Below, piece after piece: positions 21,732 to 30,494 of a DNA stretch of 64,000 nt (the first letter of the stretch is position 1; every line of letters starts with the position of its first letter). The stretch lies in NCBI GenBank assembly GCA_024693065.1, contig JAILLP010000004.1:62001-126000 (forward strand), in the 5' to 3' direction. Both the position numbers and the translations under genes were made by a program. The notes below the pieces were generated by a model, which worked only from the letters and a program-made list of their open reading frames with translations, ran no database searches and was not told the DNA's origin. The stretch is from Paludibacteraceae bacterium. GTDB lineage: Bacteria > Bacteroidota > Bacteroidia > Bacteroidales > Paludibacteraceae.

Positions 21732-22853
21732 ATGGATCGTAGTTCTCAAATCATTCGTACCAGTTGGGTGGGTATTGTCACCAACGTGTTATTAGCGGCT
21801 TTCAAGGCTGTCGTGGGTATTCTCTCCAGTAGCGTGGCTATCGTGATGGACGCAGTCAATAACTTGAGCGATGCGCTGTCGAGCGTCATCACTATCGTCG
21901 GCACGAAGCTCTCGCAACGTCCGGCCGACCGCCAACATCCCTTCGGCTTTGGGCGCATAGAGTATTTCAGCGCCATCATCATCGCGGTCATCGTGCTCTC
22001 GGCGGGTATCACTTCGCTCATCGAGTCGGTCAAGAAGATCTTCGACCCTACGGAACCTAGCTATACGAAGGGTACGCTGGTGATCATTGTGGTGGCCATC
22101 GTGGTGAAACTGGTGTTGGGACAGTATGTGAAGCGCAAGGGCGAGCAACTGAAGAGTGACGCACTGATCGCTTCTGGCTCGGATGCGCTGTTCGATGCGG
22201 TCATCACGCTGGCGACGCTCATCTCGGCGGGTGTCATGCTGCTGTGGAACGTGTCGCTCGACGGTATCTTAGGTGCCCTGATCTCCGCAGTCATCATCAA
22301 GGCGGGTGTTGAGATGCTTGCCTCGCCCGTCAATGAGCTCTTGGGCAAGAGCATCCCGGCGGAGCTCACCGATCAGATCAAGGAGGAGGTCTCTTCGATC
22401 GAGGGCGTGCACGGGGTGTTCGACCTTATCCTGCATAACTACGGACCGGACGTGAAGATTGGTTCGATGCACGTCAACGTCTATGATACAATGTCCGCCC
22501 ATGATATCCATGGCCTGACACGCAAGATCTCCATGCTGATGCACGAGCGGCACGGCATCATCATGACCGTCGGTATCTATGCCATCGCTACGGGCGAAAA
22601 CAAGCAGTCTGAGCTGCAGTCGAAGGTGTTGCATATCCTCGCCTCCCATAAGGAGATCATTCAGGTGCACGGACTCTATTACTCGGAGTGCGATAACTTC
22701 CTCTCCGTCGATGTCATCCCTGACTATACCGTCCACGATGACGATGCGCTGAGTCGTCAGCTCGCTGCCGAAATTGAACCGTTGGTGCCTGGCGTGCGGG
22801 TGGCTGTCGTGGTGGAACACAATTACAGCGAGGAACCGAATATTAACCGTTAA
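21732..22853 (+). CDS. Cation diffusion facilitator (CDF) metal transporter
   Basis: 373 residues with about six membrane helices between 10 and 210. Metal-site sequences are MDAVNNLSDALSS in TM2 and GSDALFDA in TM5, and HPFGFGRIEYFSA matches the CDF signature. The cytosolic C-terminal part contains two ferredoxin-like dimerisation domains (HNYGPDVKIGSMHVNVYDTM). It would export Zn2+, Mn2+ or Fe2+ in exchange for protons. The start is ATG 21732, 13 nt after the esterase stop; a GTG at 21726 is also in frame. Neighbour to a zinc-dependent carbonic anhydrase. Confidence 0.9.
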   Translation: MDRSSQIIRTSWVGIVTNVLLAAFKAVVGILSSSVAIVMDAVNNLSDALSSVITIVGTKLSQRPADRQHPFGFGRIEYFSAIIIAVIVLSAGITSLIESVKKIFDPTEPSYTKGTLVIIVVAIVVKLVLGQYVKRKGEQLKSDALIASGSDALFDAVITLATLISAGVMLLWNVSLDGILGALISAVIIKAGVEMLASPVNELLGKSIPAELTDQIKEEVSSIEGVHGVFDLILHNYGPDVKIGSMHVNVYDTMSAHDIHGLTRKISMLMHERHGIIMTVGIYAIATGENKQSELQSKVLHILASHKEIIQVHGLYYSECDNFLSVDVIPDYTVHDDDALSRQLAAEIEPLVPGVRVAVVVEHNYSEEPNINR

Positions 22854-22873
22854 TCATAAAATCGGAGGCTGTT

Positions 22874-23419
22874 ATGATAGACCAAATCATTGATTACAAC
22901 AAGACTTTCGTGGCTGAGAAGGGGTATGAGAAGTATGTGACGGACAAATACCCTGACAAGAAACTGGCTGTGCTATCATGTATGGACACCCGTTTGACCG
23001 AGCTTCTTCCTGCGGCGCTCGGTCTGAAGAACGGTGACGCTAAAATCATCAAGAATGCGGGGGGCTTGGTCATCTCGCCTTTCGACTCGGCCATGCGTAG
23101 CCTGATCGTCTCCATCTATGAGTTGGGTGTGGAGGAGATCATGGTGGTGGCGCACTCCCATTGCGGGGCTTGCCACATGAGCTACGACCATTTCCACCAT
23201 GAGATGATTGCCCGTGGCGTGACCGACCAGACGCTCGACACCATCCGCAAGTGCGGCATCGATCTCAACACTTGGCTGGAGGGCTTCAAGGATACGCCAA
23301 CCTCTGTCCGCAGGACGGTGGAGACCATCAAGACCCACCCGCTCGTGCCGAAGGATATTGTGGTCAGGGGCTTCGTCATCGATTCGGAAACGGGGGCGTT
23401 GGAGGAATTTAAAGATTGA
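22874..23419 (+). CDS. Beta-class carbonic anhydrase
   Basis: 181 residues. Zinc ligands and the catalytic dyad are visible in LSCMDTRLTELLPAALGL (Cys, Asp-Arg) and VVAHSHCGACHM (His, Cys). The length fits the short beta-CA clade that many Bacteroidales carry. It interconverts CO2 and bicarbonate in the cytoplasm. It lies 20 nt after the CDF transporter and 4 nt before the GNAT gene, so it is within one operon. Confidence 0.92.
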   Translation: MIDQIIDYNKTFVAEKGYEKYVTDKYPDKKLAVLSCMDTRLTELLPAALGLKNGDAKIIKNAGGLVISPFDSAMRSLIVSIYELGVEEIMVVAHSHCGACHMSYDHFHHEMIARGVTDQTLDTIRKCGIDLNTWLEGFKDTPTSVRRTVETIKTHPLVPKDIVVRGFVIDSETGALEEFKD

Positions 23420-23423
23420 TAAG

Positions 23424-23825
23424 ATGTTGGAATATAAAGATATACATGAATTTAGGAAGGAAGACTTGGAGTCTTTGTTCCTTTCCGTCGAATGGTCTTC
23501 CGGCCATTATCCGGAGAAACTGGTGGTCGCCATGCGCAACTTCGAAACGGTCTATACCGCATGGGATGGTGACCAACTCGTGGGACTGATCTGCGCGATG
23601 GACGATGGTGTCATGACGGCCTATGTCCACTACCTGCTTGTTCGTCCGACACACCAAGACCAGGGCATCGGACGACGCTTGGTGGAGATGATGAAGGAAC
23701 ACTACAAGGATTACCTGCGCATTGTTGTTGTCGCCTACAACGAGGAGTTGGACTTCTACGGGGCGTGCGGCTTCAAAAAGGCGGACGATGCCAGTCCGAT
23801 GTTCATCACTAGCCTATGGACCTGA
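23424..23825 (+). CDS. GNAT-family N-acetyltransferase
   Basis: 133 residues from ATG 23424. The acetyl-CoA pyrophosphate loop is in VRPTHQDQGIGRRLVEMM (QGIGRR), followed by VVVAYNEELDFYGACGFKKA, the typical motif B. It is a single-domain acetyltransferase with an unknown acceptor. It follows the carbonic anhydrase by 4 nt. Confidence 0.88.
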   Translation: MLEYKDIHEFRKEDLESLFLSVEWSSGHYPEKLVVAMRNFETVYTAWDGDQLVGLICAMDDGVMTAYVHYLLVRPTHQDQGIGRRLVEMMKEHYKDYLRIVVVAYNEELDFYGACGFKKADDASPMFITSLWT

Positions 23826-23839
23826 AAACTATTTGAGAT

Positions 23840-24073
23840 ATGCTGACCGTCGACACCACCAATATGTGCTCGCACCTGCAGAAGAAACTATTCGAGGAGG
23901 AGGGTGTCTATCACTCCCTTTGGCAGGCCATGCAGGCAGACCCCGAACTGACGGCTGTGGTCCGTTCACGCCAGCTCCACATCTACCGCAACGGAAAGAA
24001 AGTGCTGGTGCTGGCGGGGAAGTCCGCACCCAAGATCATACGGGAAGACCCTATCTGTGAGTTGCTCCACTGA
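23840..24073 (+). CDS. Small conserved-looking protein, unknown
   Basis: 77 residues. N-terminal helices (MCSHLQKKLFEEEGVYHSLW) are followed by a basic beta hairpin SRQLHIYRNGKKVLVLAGKS and an IIREDP motif. No family recognised. It is the last gene of the + strand run (14 nt after GNAT) and converges on the FKBP gene. Confidence 0.6.
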   Translation: MLTVDTTNMCSHLQKKLFEEEGVYHSLWQAMQADPELTAVVRSRQLHIYRNGKKVLVLAGKSAPKIIREDPICELLH

Positions 24074-24108
24074 TGGATAATATATTCCCTGGAATTTTAG
24101 AACCGCTA

Positions 24109-24507
24109 TCAGGCGATCCCCAACAGTTCCACCTCGAAGATTAGTGTCGAACCGCCCGGAATGCCTGGCTGGGAGAACTTGCCGTAACCCATTTCGGCGG
24201 GGATGTAGAGCTCCCATTTATCGCCTATGTGCATCTCTTGCATGGCGATGATCCAACCCTCGATCAGGTCGCAAAGCCTGCAAGCCAAAGGTACGCCGCC
24301 ACGGCTGCTGTCGAACTCTTTACCGTCGATGGTCTTCCCCGTGTAGTGGGCGGTGATGACGCTGCGGACCGTCGGTTTCGCACTTGCCTGGTCGCCTTCG
24401 CTCAGCACTTTGTAGTAGACCCCCTTGGGCAACGCCTTGATGCCCGCTTCTTTCGCCTTCTCCTCAAGCCATTGCTTGTTCGCTTGTATGTACTCTTGTT
24501 TCGCCAT
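24109..24507 (-). CDS. FKBP-type peptidyl-prolyl isomerase
   Basis: 132 residues: a short helix (AKQEYIQANKQWLEEKAKEA), then a single FKBP domain (VITAHYTGKTIDGKEFDSSR, GWIIAMQEMHIGDKWELYIP, YGKFSQPGIPGGSTLIFEVE). The active-site aromatic and Asp positions (Y, F, D) are kept. No signal peptide, so probably cytoplasmic, catalysing proline isomerisation. Monocistronic on the minus strand. Confidence 0.93.
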   Translation of the reverse strand: MAKQEYIQANKQWLEEKAKEAGIKALPKGVYYKVLSEGDQASAKPTVRSVITAHYTGKTIDGKEFDSSRGGVPLACRLCDLIEGWIIAMQEMHIGDKWELYIPAEMGYGKFSQPGIPGGSTLIFEVELLGIA

Positions 24508-24585
24508 TTCTGTGTTTTTGCAATTTAGTGGAAATGTAATGTGTATTGGGTTCCGAAGTGATAGCTCCGTTGGGGTATGTTGAGG

Positions 24586-25545
24586 CTATTTTTTCTTCTT
24601 CAGCTCCTTGATGGCTTCTTCCGCCATGGCTTTCGTTTCCTCGTCTCCGCTTTTAGCCATCTTCTCGTAGTATTTGATGGCTTTTTTCGTGTCGCCTTTC
24701 TTCTCGTAACATGAGGCGATGTTAGCGATGACGGTCACATCGTCAGGATAGTCCTTGTGTATGCCAGTGAAACATTCTATCGCTTTGTCGTACTCCTTTT
24801 TCCTCGCCAACAAGTACCCCTTGTCGTTCCGGAACTTCAACGTCTGCTTTTTAGTGAGCAGTTTGTCCACCAGTTTCTCGGCCGCTTCCATCTCGCCAGC
24901 TGATACTATATCAGCGAAATAGGATTGCATGCTTTCGTAGAAGACATCCTCGCTCTCTTCGATTTTCTTGTCGTTAGTCCATAGCCAGCTGTTATGGTCT
25001 TTCTCGTCGATAAGTTTGCACAAATAGTCTGTCACCTTGTCGACTGTAGGTTTTTCCGCCCAGGGTTCCTTCTCCGAATTGCCACATGAATTGGTCATTT
25101 GCTTGTCAGACAATTCTAGCATCACGTGTATGCGTCCGAAATGCAGATCCAATCGTTTGGGGTTATATGACAATCCTTTGTCTATCATCTGGAAGGCTAT
25201 TTCTATGGAGTCTTTGCAGTAGGTTTTGACGGGATAGACATATCCGGTTATGGCTCCGGTCGAATCGGTAAGTGGCATGTAATCGTCAACTCCCTCCGGC
25301 AAGGTGGTGGCGGTTCCGATATGTTCGGTCTCCCCGACCCAATAGTAGTAGTTGAACCATGCGGCATAGAGGTCGGCCGACTTGGGTTCCTCTTTTTCCC
25401 AAACCAAAAGCTCGTTTCTAGCTTTAATGGTATCTTTCGCATGAATGTATTTGAAAACCTCGTCGTGGTGATTGGCTGCCGAAAGACTATTGCAAACCAT
25501 GATAAAAGATGCTAAAAGAATTTGTTGGGCGATATGTTTCCTCAT
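24586..25545 (-). CDS. Exported TPR-repeat protein
   Basis: 319 residues from ATG 25545 (MRKHIAQQILLASFIMVCNS is a signal peptide, followed by LSAANHHD). The C-terminal third holds TPR units (YLLARKKEYDKAIECFTGIH, NIASCYEKKGDTKKAIKYYE) and ends in Lys-rich EAIKELKKKK. The central part has conserved Trp/Tyr residues (LYAAWFNYYYWVGET). Probably periplasmic and involved in protein-protein contacts; no specific role can be given. Confidence 0.8.
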   Translation of the reverse strand: MRKHIAQQILLASFIMVCNSLSAANHHDEVFKYIHAKDTIKARNELLVWEKEEPKSADLYAAWFNYYYWVGETEHIGTATTLPEGVDDYMPLTDSTGAITGYVYPVKTYCKDSIEIAFQMIDKGLSYNPKRLDLHFGRIHVMLELSDKQMTNSCGNSEKEPWAEKPTVDKVTDYLCKLIDEKDHNSWLWTNDKKIEESEDVFYESMQSYFADIVSAGEMEAAEKLVDKLLTKKQTLKFRNDKGYLLARKKEYDKAIECFTGIHKDYPDDVTVIANIASCYEKKGDTKKAIKYYEKMAKSGDEETKAMAEEAIKELKKKK

Positions 25546-25725
25546 GACTTCGTTATTTTTTGCTTTATACAAAAATAATAAAGTTTATGATGTGTGTTGC
25601 AATTAGGGACTAAATAAATCCTTGCCCATATTTTAATCGGATCATGCGTTTCCCTCTTGTTTCCCTTGGTTTTGCGGTAGATGATGCGTAATTTTGATGG
25701 ATTGTAAACGTAAGCGAAACTTTTG

Positions 25726-26226
25726 ATGACTCATATCCGAAAAATACAGAAAGAAGAGATCCCCGTGTTGGACGATTTCCTCTACGAAGCCATCTTTATC
25801 CCTCAAGGTGTGGTGCCACCGCCACGTTCCATCATCGAGCAGGAGGATCTGCAGCTCTATGTGCGTGGTTTCGGGAAGTCTCCTCACGACCATTGCCTGG
25901 TGGCGGAGTGTGACGGCAAGATCGTCGGCGCCGTGTGGGTGCGGGTGATGGACGATTATGGCCATGTGGACAACCAGACCCCTTCGCTGGCCATCTCACT
26001 CTATCCGGACTATCGTGGACAAGGCATTGGTACACAACTGCTGCACCAGATGATGGAGCTGCTCCGTCAGAAAGGCTATGCGCAAGTATCGTTGTCGGTG
26101 CAGAAGGAGAACTATGCGCTCCGCATGTATCAAAAGGCAGGTTTCAAGATTATGGAGGATAGGGGAGAGGAGCTCCTGATGCTCGCTCGATTCAACTCGT
26201 TAAACCATCAACCTGCCAATCCATAA
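25726..26226 (+). CDS. GNAT-family N-acetyltransferase
   Basis: 166 residues from ATG 25726. LYPDYRGQGIGTQLLHQMME is the acetyl-CoA-binding loop, followed by VSLSVQKENYALRMYQKAGF. The N-terminal segment with FIPQGVVPPPRSIIEQ is shared by a Bacteroidetes subgroup. Acceptor substrate unknown. Its stop lies about 100 bp before the WYL gene. Confidence 0.88.
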   Translation: MTHIRKIQKEEIPVLDDFLYEAIFIPQGVVPPPRSIIEQEDLQLYVRGFGKSPHDHCLVAECDGKIVGAVWVRVMDDYGHVDNQTPSLAISLYPDYRGQGIGTQLLHQMMELLRQKGYAQVSLSVQKENYALRMYQKAGFKIMEDRGEELLMLARFNSLNHQPANP

Positions 26227-26299
26227 TGTTTCAATCGAAATTCCCTGGCCCTCCCATAAAAAATCCACTCCTATGCCACGATTTGGCACACCCCTTTCT

Positions 26300-26307
26300 T
26301 ATATTTG
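26300..26307 (+). promoter_or_regulatory. -7 box of the WYL/exonuclease pair
   Basis: TATATTTG, a perfect TAnnTTTG match, 18 nt before the ATG at 26325. No convincing -33 box. Confidence 0.5.
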
Positions 26308-26324
26308 CAAAAAAATCATTCGAT

Positions 26325-27248
26325 ATGGCAGGGAAAGGACCAAATCTAATTAGAAAGTATGTCTGGTTGGTAGACACTATCAACCGCAATCAAAAGATTT
26401 CCTTTGACGATCTGAACAAGAAGTGGAAGGAAAACGAGGACCTCAGCGGAGGAACCGATCTTCCTAAGCGCACCTTCGAGAACTGGCGCACTGCTATTGA
26501 GGAAATGTTTGATATCAATATTGAGAACGAGCGTTGTGATGAGTATCGCTACTACATAGAGAACAGTGATGACCTCAATAACGGCGGACTGCGTTCGTGG
26601 ATCATCAACACGTTCTGCGTCAGCAACACCTTGCTCGGCAGCCAAAGCGTCAAGGACCGTATCTTGCTGGAGTACGTACCCTCCGGACAGGCATACCTGC
26701 AAACCATCATCGAGGCCATGAAGGAGAACCGTGTGCTCAACATGACCTATCATAGTTTCTGGAAAGACAAAGAGGGAAACTATGATGTGCACCCCTATTG
26801 CGTGAAGTTATTCCGTCAACGATGGTATATGGTGGCACAGGGAACCTATCATGATGAGCCAAGGATATATGCATTGGATCGTATTCAAGAATTGAATGTG
26901 AAGGACGAGACATTTGAGTTGCCAAAAGATTGGGATGCGAATGAATACTTTGATGGTAGTTACGGTATTATTACCAACCCTCATGAGGAGAAACAGATAG
27001 TCAAGATAAAGGTGTCGGCGAGTCAAGCCAATTACATACGTAGCCTGAAGATACATGAATCGCAAGAGGAGGTGGAAAGCAATGAAGAATACAGTATCTT
27101 CACCTTCTTCCTCCGTCCCGAGCTTGATTTCCAGCAAGAGTTGTTGAAGAATGGGGAAGATGTGGAAGTGATTGAGCCTCAATGGTTTCGCAATGATATA
27201 GGAGAAAAGATAAAAAGGATGTGGGATAAATATAAAAGAAAGAAATGA
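26325..27248 (+). CDS. WYL-domain transcriptional regulator
   Basis: 307 residues from ATG 26325; the upstream extension of the frame overlaps the GNAT gene end and has no coding look. N-terminal HTH region (RKYVWLVDTINRNQKISFDD), WYL domain at about 125-210 (ENRVLNMTYHSFWKDKEGNY, HPYCVKLFRQRWYMVAQGTY, YALDRIQEL) and a C-terminal WCX domain. Distinct from the WYL regulator at 11695. It overlaps the exonuclease gene by 4 nt (ATGA), so the two form a regulator-nuclease pair. Confidence 0.88.
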   Translation: MAGKGPNLIRKYVWLVDTINRNQKISFDDLNKKWKENEDLSGGTDLPKRTFENWRTAIEEMFDINIENERCDEYRYYIENSDDLNNGGLRSWIINTFCVSNTLLGSQSVKDRILLEYVPSGQAYLQTIIEAMKENRVLNMTYHSFWKDKEGNYDVHPYCVKLFRQRWYMVAQGTYHDEPRIYALDRIQELNVKDETFELPKDWDANEYFDGSYGIITNPHEEKQIVKIKVSASQANYIRSLKIHESQEEVESNEEYSIFTFFLRPELDFQQELLKNGEDVEVIEPQWFRNDIGEKIKRMWDKYKRKK

Positions 27249-27739
27249 AAGACTTTGCAGCAATAGATTTTGAGACGGCCAACAATGAGCGCTCTTCCGT
27301 GTGCTCCGTCGGCATCGTCATCGTGCGGGATGGTGAGTTCGTGGACTCGTTCTACTCCCTTATTCAGCCAGAGCCCAACTATTACAATTACTGGTGTTCG
27401 CAGGTCCATGGCCTTTGTCACGAGGACACGGACGACGCCCCCATCTTCCCCAAGGTGTGGGCGCAGATCGAACCGTTGATTGAGGGTCTGCCCCTTGTGG
27501 CGCACAACAGTTCATTTGACGAGAGTTGTCTGAAGGCCGTCTTCCGCACTTACCTGATGGACTATCCTGATTACGAGTTCCATTGCACTTGCGTTGCGGC
27601 CCGTAGACATTTCGGGAAACGCTTGCCCAACCACCAGCTGCACGTCGTTGCCGAAGCCTGCGGCTACCATCTGGAGAACCACCATCACGCACTGGCGGAT
27701 GCGGAGGCCTGTGCTTGGATTGCTAGGGAGATATTGTAA
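27245..27739 (+). CDS. DEDDh 3'-5' exonuclease (DnaQ-like)
   Basis: 164 residues. ExoI FAAIDFETAN (D, E), ExoII VAHNSSFDESCL (D) and ExoIII HHALADAEACAW (H, D) give the complete DEDDh set. A single-domain nuclease acting on DNA or RNA; the substrate cannot be told. Translationally coupled to the WYL regulator by an ATGA overlap, which suggests a stress-regulated nuclease. Confidence 0.92.
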   Translation: MKDFAAIDFETANNERSSVCSVGIVIVRDGEFVDSFYSLIQPEPNYYNYWCSQVHGLCHEDTDDAPIFPKVWAQIEPLIEGLPLVAHNSSFDESCLKAVFRTYLMDYPDYEFHCTCVAARRHFGKRLPNHQLHVVAEACGYHLENHHHALADAEACAWIAREIL

Positions 27740-27761
27740 TTCTAACTAAAAACGATAGATT

Positions 27762-28568
27762 ATGAGGTATTCAAAAGATTTTAATGATCTTCTTTCCGTG
27801 GAAAGTGAAGAATGTTTAGTTGGTTGGGGTAATCCTAATTCAAAAATCTTAATTATAGCATGTGAGCCTTCCATACAAAAAGACGACGGCGATCAGATAG
27901 ACCGCGAAATAAAAAAAAACAAGATTCTGTGGCAAAGAATCAAAGATGAACATGCTCAAATGGATGAATGGTTACACACATTTGATCCCGATAAAAATCC
28001 TTGTAAAGGTTTGGTAGATAGACCAAATTATAATCCCTTTTATCCTTATTATGGACAGAAAAACAGCCCTTCACAAAAGAATGGTGGCACTTCAAGATCG
28101 TGGTATTATTATCAAAAAATAATTGAAGGAATTTTAGAATATCGTAAGCCACCAATAATAGATCTTTTTCGGAATTGTTTTGTTACTGATCTAAGTGTAG
28201 AAAATGCACCAAATCAAGAACAGACAGATAAAACTAACACCAAAAAATCTATCGAAAAAAGAACAAACGAACTGTTTTCTCATCCGTTCTTTCAGAACTT
28301 TCAAATTGTCATCATGTGTTGTGGTCATTATGTTAAGGATTATGGCATAAGACCAGACGAACTTTTTAACATTCCTTTTATTCATGATGGAAGAGAAACC
28401 AACAAAAACAAGGAATGGATAAATTATCATTGTGTTCACGGTAATCATCCAAGACTTTTATTGCACACAAAGCATCTTACTGCACGTGGTTTAAAAGTGA
28501 ATGATTATATTGAAACAATAGTGAAACTATGTCTTGAGTTTGTGGAAAAGAACAATGTCAAACTGTAA
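27762..28568 (+). CDS. Unknown protein, AT-rich region
   Basis: 268 residues, clearly more AT-rich than the flanking genes. It begins with CLVGWGNPNSKILIIACEPS, a hydrophobic strand with a Gly/Pro-rich loop, and has later strands (FQIVIMCCGHYVKDYGI) and a conserved-looking HGNHPRLLLHTKHL near the end. That order (strand, catalytic-type loop, late HP motif) recalls the uracil-DNA-glycosylase-like fold, but the match is weak. The gene at 29108-29947 has a similar layout. Signs of recent transfer: base composition and repeat-flanked position. Function unknown. Confidence 0.65.
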   Translation: MRYSKDFNDLLSVESEECLVGWGNPNSKILIIACEPSIQKDDGDQIDREIKKNKILWQRIKDEHAQMDEWLHTFDPDKNPCKGLVDRPNYNPFYPYYGQKNSPSQKNGGTSRSWYYYQKIIEGILEYRKPPIIDLFRNCFVTDLSVENAPNQEQTDKTNTKKSIEKRTNELFSHPFFQNFQIVIMCCGHYVKDYGIRPDELFNIPFIHDGRETNKNKEWINYHCVHGNHPRLLLHTKHLTARGLKVNDYIETIVKLCLEFVEKNNVKL

Positions 28569-28624
28569 CATGATTGAATTTTATTCTTTTTTGATTATTG
28601 TGAAAGCAAAGATAATTTGTTACT

Positions 28625-28669
28625 CGCAAAACGTTGCGGTAGCCTGATTATGAGATGTTTGTGAATAAA
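28625..28669 (+). repeat. Dispersed repeat R2, copy 1
   Basis: CGCAAAACGTTGCGGTAGCC followed by TGATTATGAGATGTTTGTGA. Copies recur at 30251-30292 and 30365-30410, and the tail recurs near 35122. The inner CGCAA/TTGCG is an inverted repeat. Confidence 0.9.
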
Positions 28670-28730
28670 CAAATGAATTGTTTTATCCTCTGCTCTCATT
28701 TGGCGTAGGTCGTGAATATGTTTGCGGAAA

Positions 28731-28916
28731 ATGGAGATACCGATAGCCATAAGTGGAGGTGAAATTTTAAACAAAAACGATATGTATCAGTTAAATTTTC
28801 CGAACGGGAACGTTCAAACGTACAATTCTTTTGGAGAGTTGGATCGAGCGGTAAAAGCAATGGGTGGTAAAGCACAGCTAATTGGTGGTAAAACCTATGT
28901 TTTTGTGAAGAATTAA
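28731..28916 (+). CDS. Small protein, unknown
   Basis: 61 residues from ATG 28731 (MEIPIAISGGEILNKNDMYQ). It ends in an alternating beta pattern GGKAQLIGGKTYVFVKN. Composition is coding-like (Gly, Asn, Lys). It lies just after the R2 repeat copy in the AT-rich region. No family recognised. Confidence 0.5.
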   Translation: MEIPIAISGGEILNKNDMYQLNFPNGNVQTYNSFGELDRAVKAMGGKAQLIGGKTYVFVKN

Positions 28917-29107
28917 ATGGAATTGTGGCTGGCTGTAATGTCAGCCACTTGTTTCTGTGGGGGGTATCTGTAATAAAATGTTTTTGCCTGATTTTTATTC
29001 TTTTGGATTTTTTTGTTATTATTGCAGAAGAAGAGCTAGGTGTTTGGATAGACACACTTGTGGCATGAGAGTTAAAGTAATGGATTGTTGAATTTATAAT
29101 TCGTATT

Positions 29108-29947
29108 ATGAGTAACATTAATTATGAACTTGAATTTTTATTCGGAAGATGGTATGAGCGAATAATTCAAAATGGTGGTAAAAACATTACCAAAGATGGT
29201 ATAATGTTTCAGAATGATAAGTCCCCCGAAGAAACTGTACAGATGTGGATTTCATCGCCTAAACGTGTGGTATTCTTGTTAAAAGACCAAAATCAAGGCA
29301 ACGATGACAAATGGGATGAGGATATTCGATATTGGCTTAAAAATGTTGATTGGAAAGATATAGAGAAAAAAGAAAAATGGAATGCTAATGCCGCAGCCAA
29401 CCGTAACATCAAAAACAGATTCATTAAAAACATTGCCTACATTCTTTGGGGCCTGGCAAAGGCTGATAATAATGGTAGATGTTATCACGAAGCAGAAAAC
29501 CATCACAACGAAGTCAAATCCTTTTTTAATACTCAACCATTTGCATTAGTGGAATGTAAAAAAGAGCCAGGGGGTAGTTCTCTCGATGAAAATATACTTC
29601 GTAAGCATTTTGATATTTATGGTGACTTGTTAAAAGAAGAAATAGACATTCTTCATCCGAATATAATTGTTTGCTGTGATGGACAAGGTGCCATATTTGA
29701 TTTTGTCACAAACTCATATTTAAAGGATAAGGAATATATTCCATTCGGAGGTCAATATGTACTTGATGATGGCACTGACTTGCATTTTGAAACACGCCTT
29801 CGGTACTATCCAAATAATAAAGTTGTTGTGATAGACTCATTTCACCCTAAAGCGCAAGGGAAGGATAATTGGATAATTTTTGATAGAGTTTTAAGTCCAT
29901 TTAGAAAATTTATGGCATCAGAATACGTATCAGATTTCTTGAAATAA
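29108..29947 (+). CDS. Unknown protein, AT-rich region
   Basis: 279 residues with AT-rich codon use. SPKRVVFLLKDQNQGNDDKW is a strand plus polar loop, IDILHPNIIVCCDGQGAIFD a second strand, and KVVVIDSFHPKAQGKDNW a late strand ending in a HP motif. As with 27762-28568, this order faintly recalls the uracil-DNA-glycosylase-like fold; not proven. A 13-bp hairpin follows the stop. Likely transferred with the AT-rich block. Confidence 0.65.
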   Translation: MSNINYELEFLFGRWYERIIQNGGKNITKDGIMFQNDKSPEETVQMWISSPKRVVFLLKDQNQGNDDKWDEDIRYWLKNVDWKDIEKKEKWNANAAANRNIKNRFIKNIAYILWGLAKADNNGRCYHEAENHHNEVKSFFNTQPFALVECKKEPGGSSLDENILRKHFDIYGDLLKEEIDILHPNIIVCCDGQGAIFDFVTNSYLKDKEYIPFGGQYVLDDGTDLHFETRLRYYPNNKVVVIDSFHPKAQGKDNWIIFDRVLSPFRKFMASEYVSDFLK

Positions 29948-29973
29948 ACTTTTCCCCAAAAAAATATAATTCT

Positions 29974-30006
29974 CCGATGCTGTGCATGGATGTTGCACAG
30001 CATCGG
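29974..30006 (+). terminator. Hairpin after the AT-rich gene
   Basis: CCGATGCTGTGCA (29974-29986) and TGCACAGCATCGG (29994-30006) form a perfect 13-bp stem. No T-run follows, so termination is probable but not certain. Confidence 0.55.
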
Positions 30007-30210
30007 TCATTCAATCACGCTGTAATTGCTAAGCTAATAAAAAAATAAAGATTAGTGCATTGGTAAAAGAATTAGAGAACATCTGCACTGGATTCAGAGT
30101 TTCTGCCTATGGTGGCGGAGTGAATGAGGTTAGATGTTTGGGTATGAAAGGCTTTTTCGCTAGCCATTATTTTTGCCTGTGTTTCAGACGATCGTGCTGT
30201 GCCTATGGTT

Positions 30211-30410
30211 GTACAGACGCAAAATTTTGCGTCTCTACAATGGGACGTAATTGCAAAACGTTGCGATAGCCTGATTATGAGATGTTTGTGATGTGCGAAA
30301 AATGGGTTGCGTAGGTGCCGTTCCGTACAGACGCAAAATCTTGCGTCTCTACAATGGGACGTAATTGTAAAACGTTGCGATAGCCTGATTATGAGATGTT
30401 TGCGAATAAA
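30211..30410. repeat. Repeat cluster: two palindromes and two R2 copies
   Basis: Within the 547-bp gene-free stretch 29948-30494, palindromes (core GACGCAAAATTTTGCGTC) at 30211-30238 and 30325-30352 alternate with R2 copies at 30251-30292 and 30365-30410. The block [palindrome + ACAATGGGACGTAATTG + R2] is a tandem duplication of about 114 bp. No credible gene lies here; open frames across it are repeat artefacts. Confidence 0.9.
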
Positions 30411-30430
30411 ATATATTAATTTCTTAACCT

Positions 30431-30465
30431 CTGCCACAAACTGGCAGACCCTCCTCCTTCCTTTG
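30431..30465 (+). promoter_or_regulatory. Candidate operator-promoter of the AAA/RavA/ViaA cassette
   Basis: Perfect inverted repeat CTGCCA (30431-30436)/TGGCAG (30442-30447), then TTCCTTTG (30458-30465), a -7 like box. The layout (palindrome in the -33 position) parallels that of the second rtcB. Confidence 0.5.
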
Positions 30466-30480
30466 TACCATAAAACATCA

Positions 30481-30490
30481 AAAAGGAGGT
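30481..30490 (+). promoter_or_regulatory. Strong Shine-Dalgarno sequence
   Basis: AAAAGGAGGT, 4 nt before the ATG at 30495; unusually strong for this order. Confidence 0.7.
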
Positions 30491-30494
30491 AATT

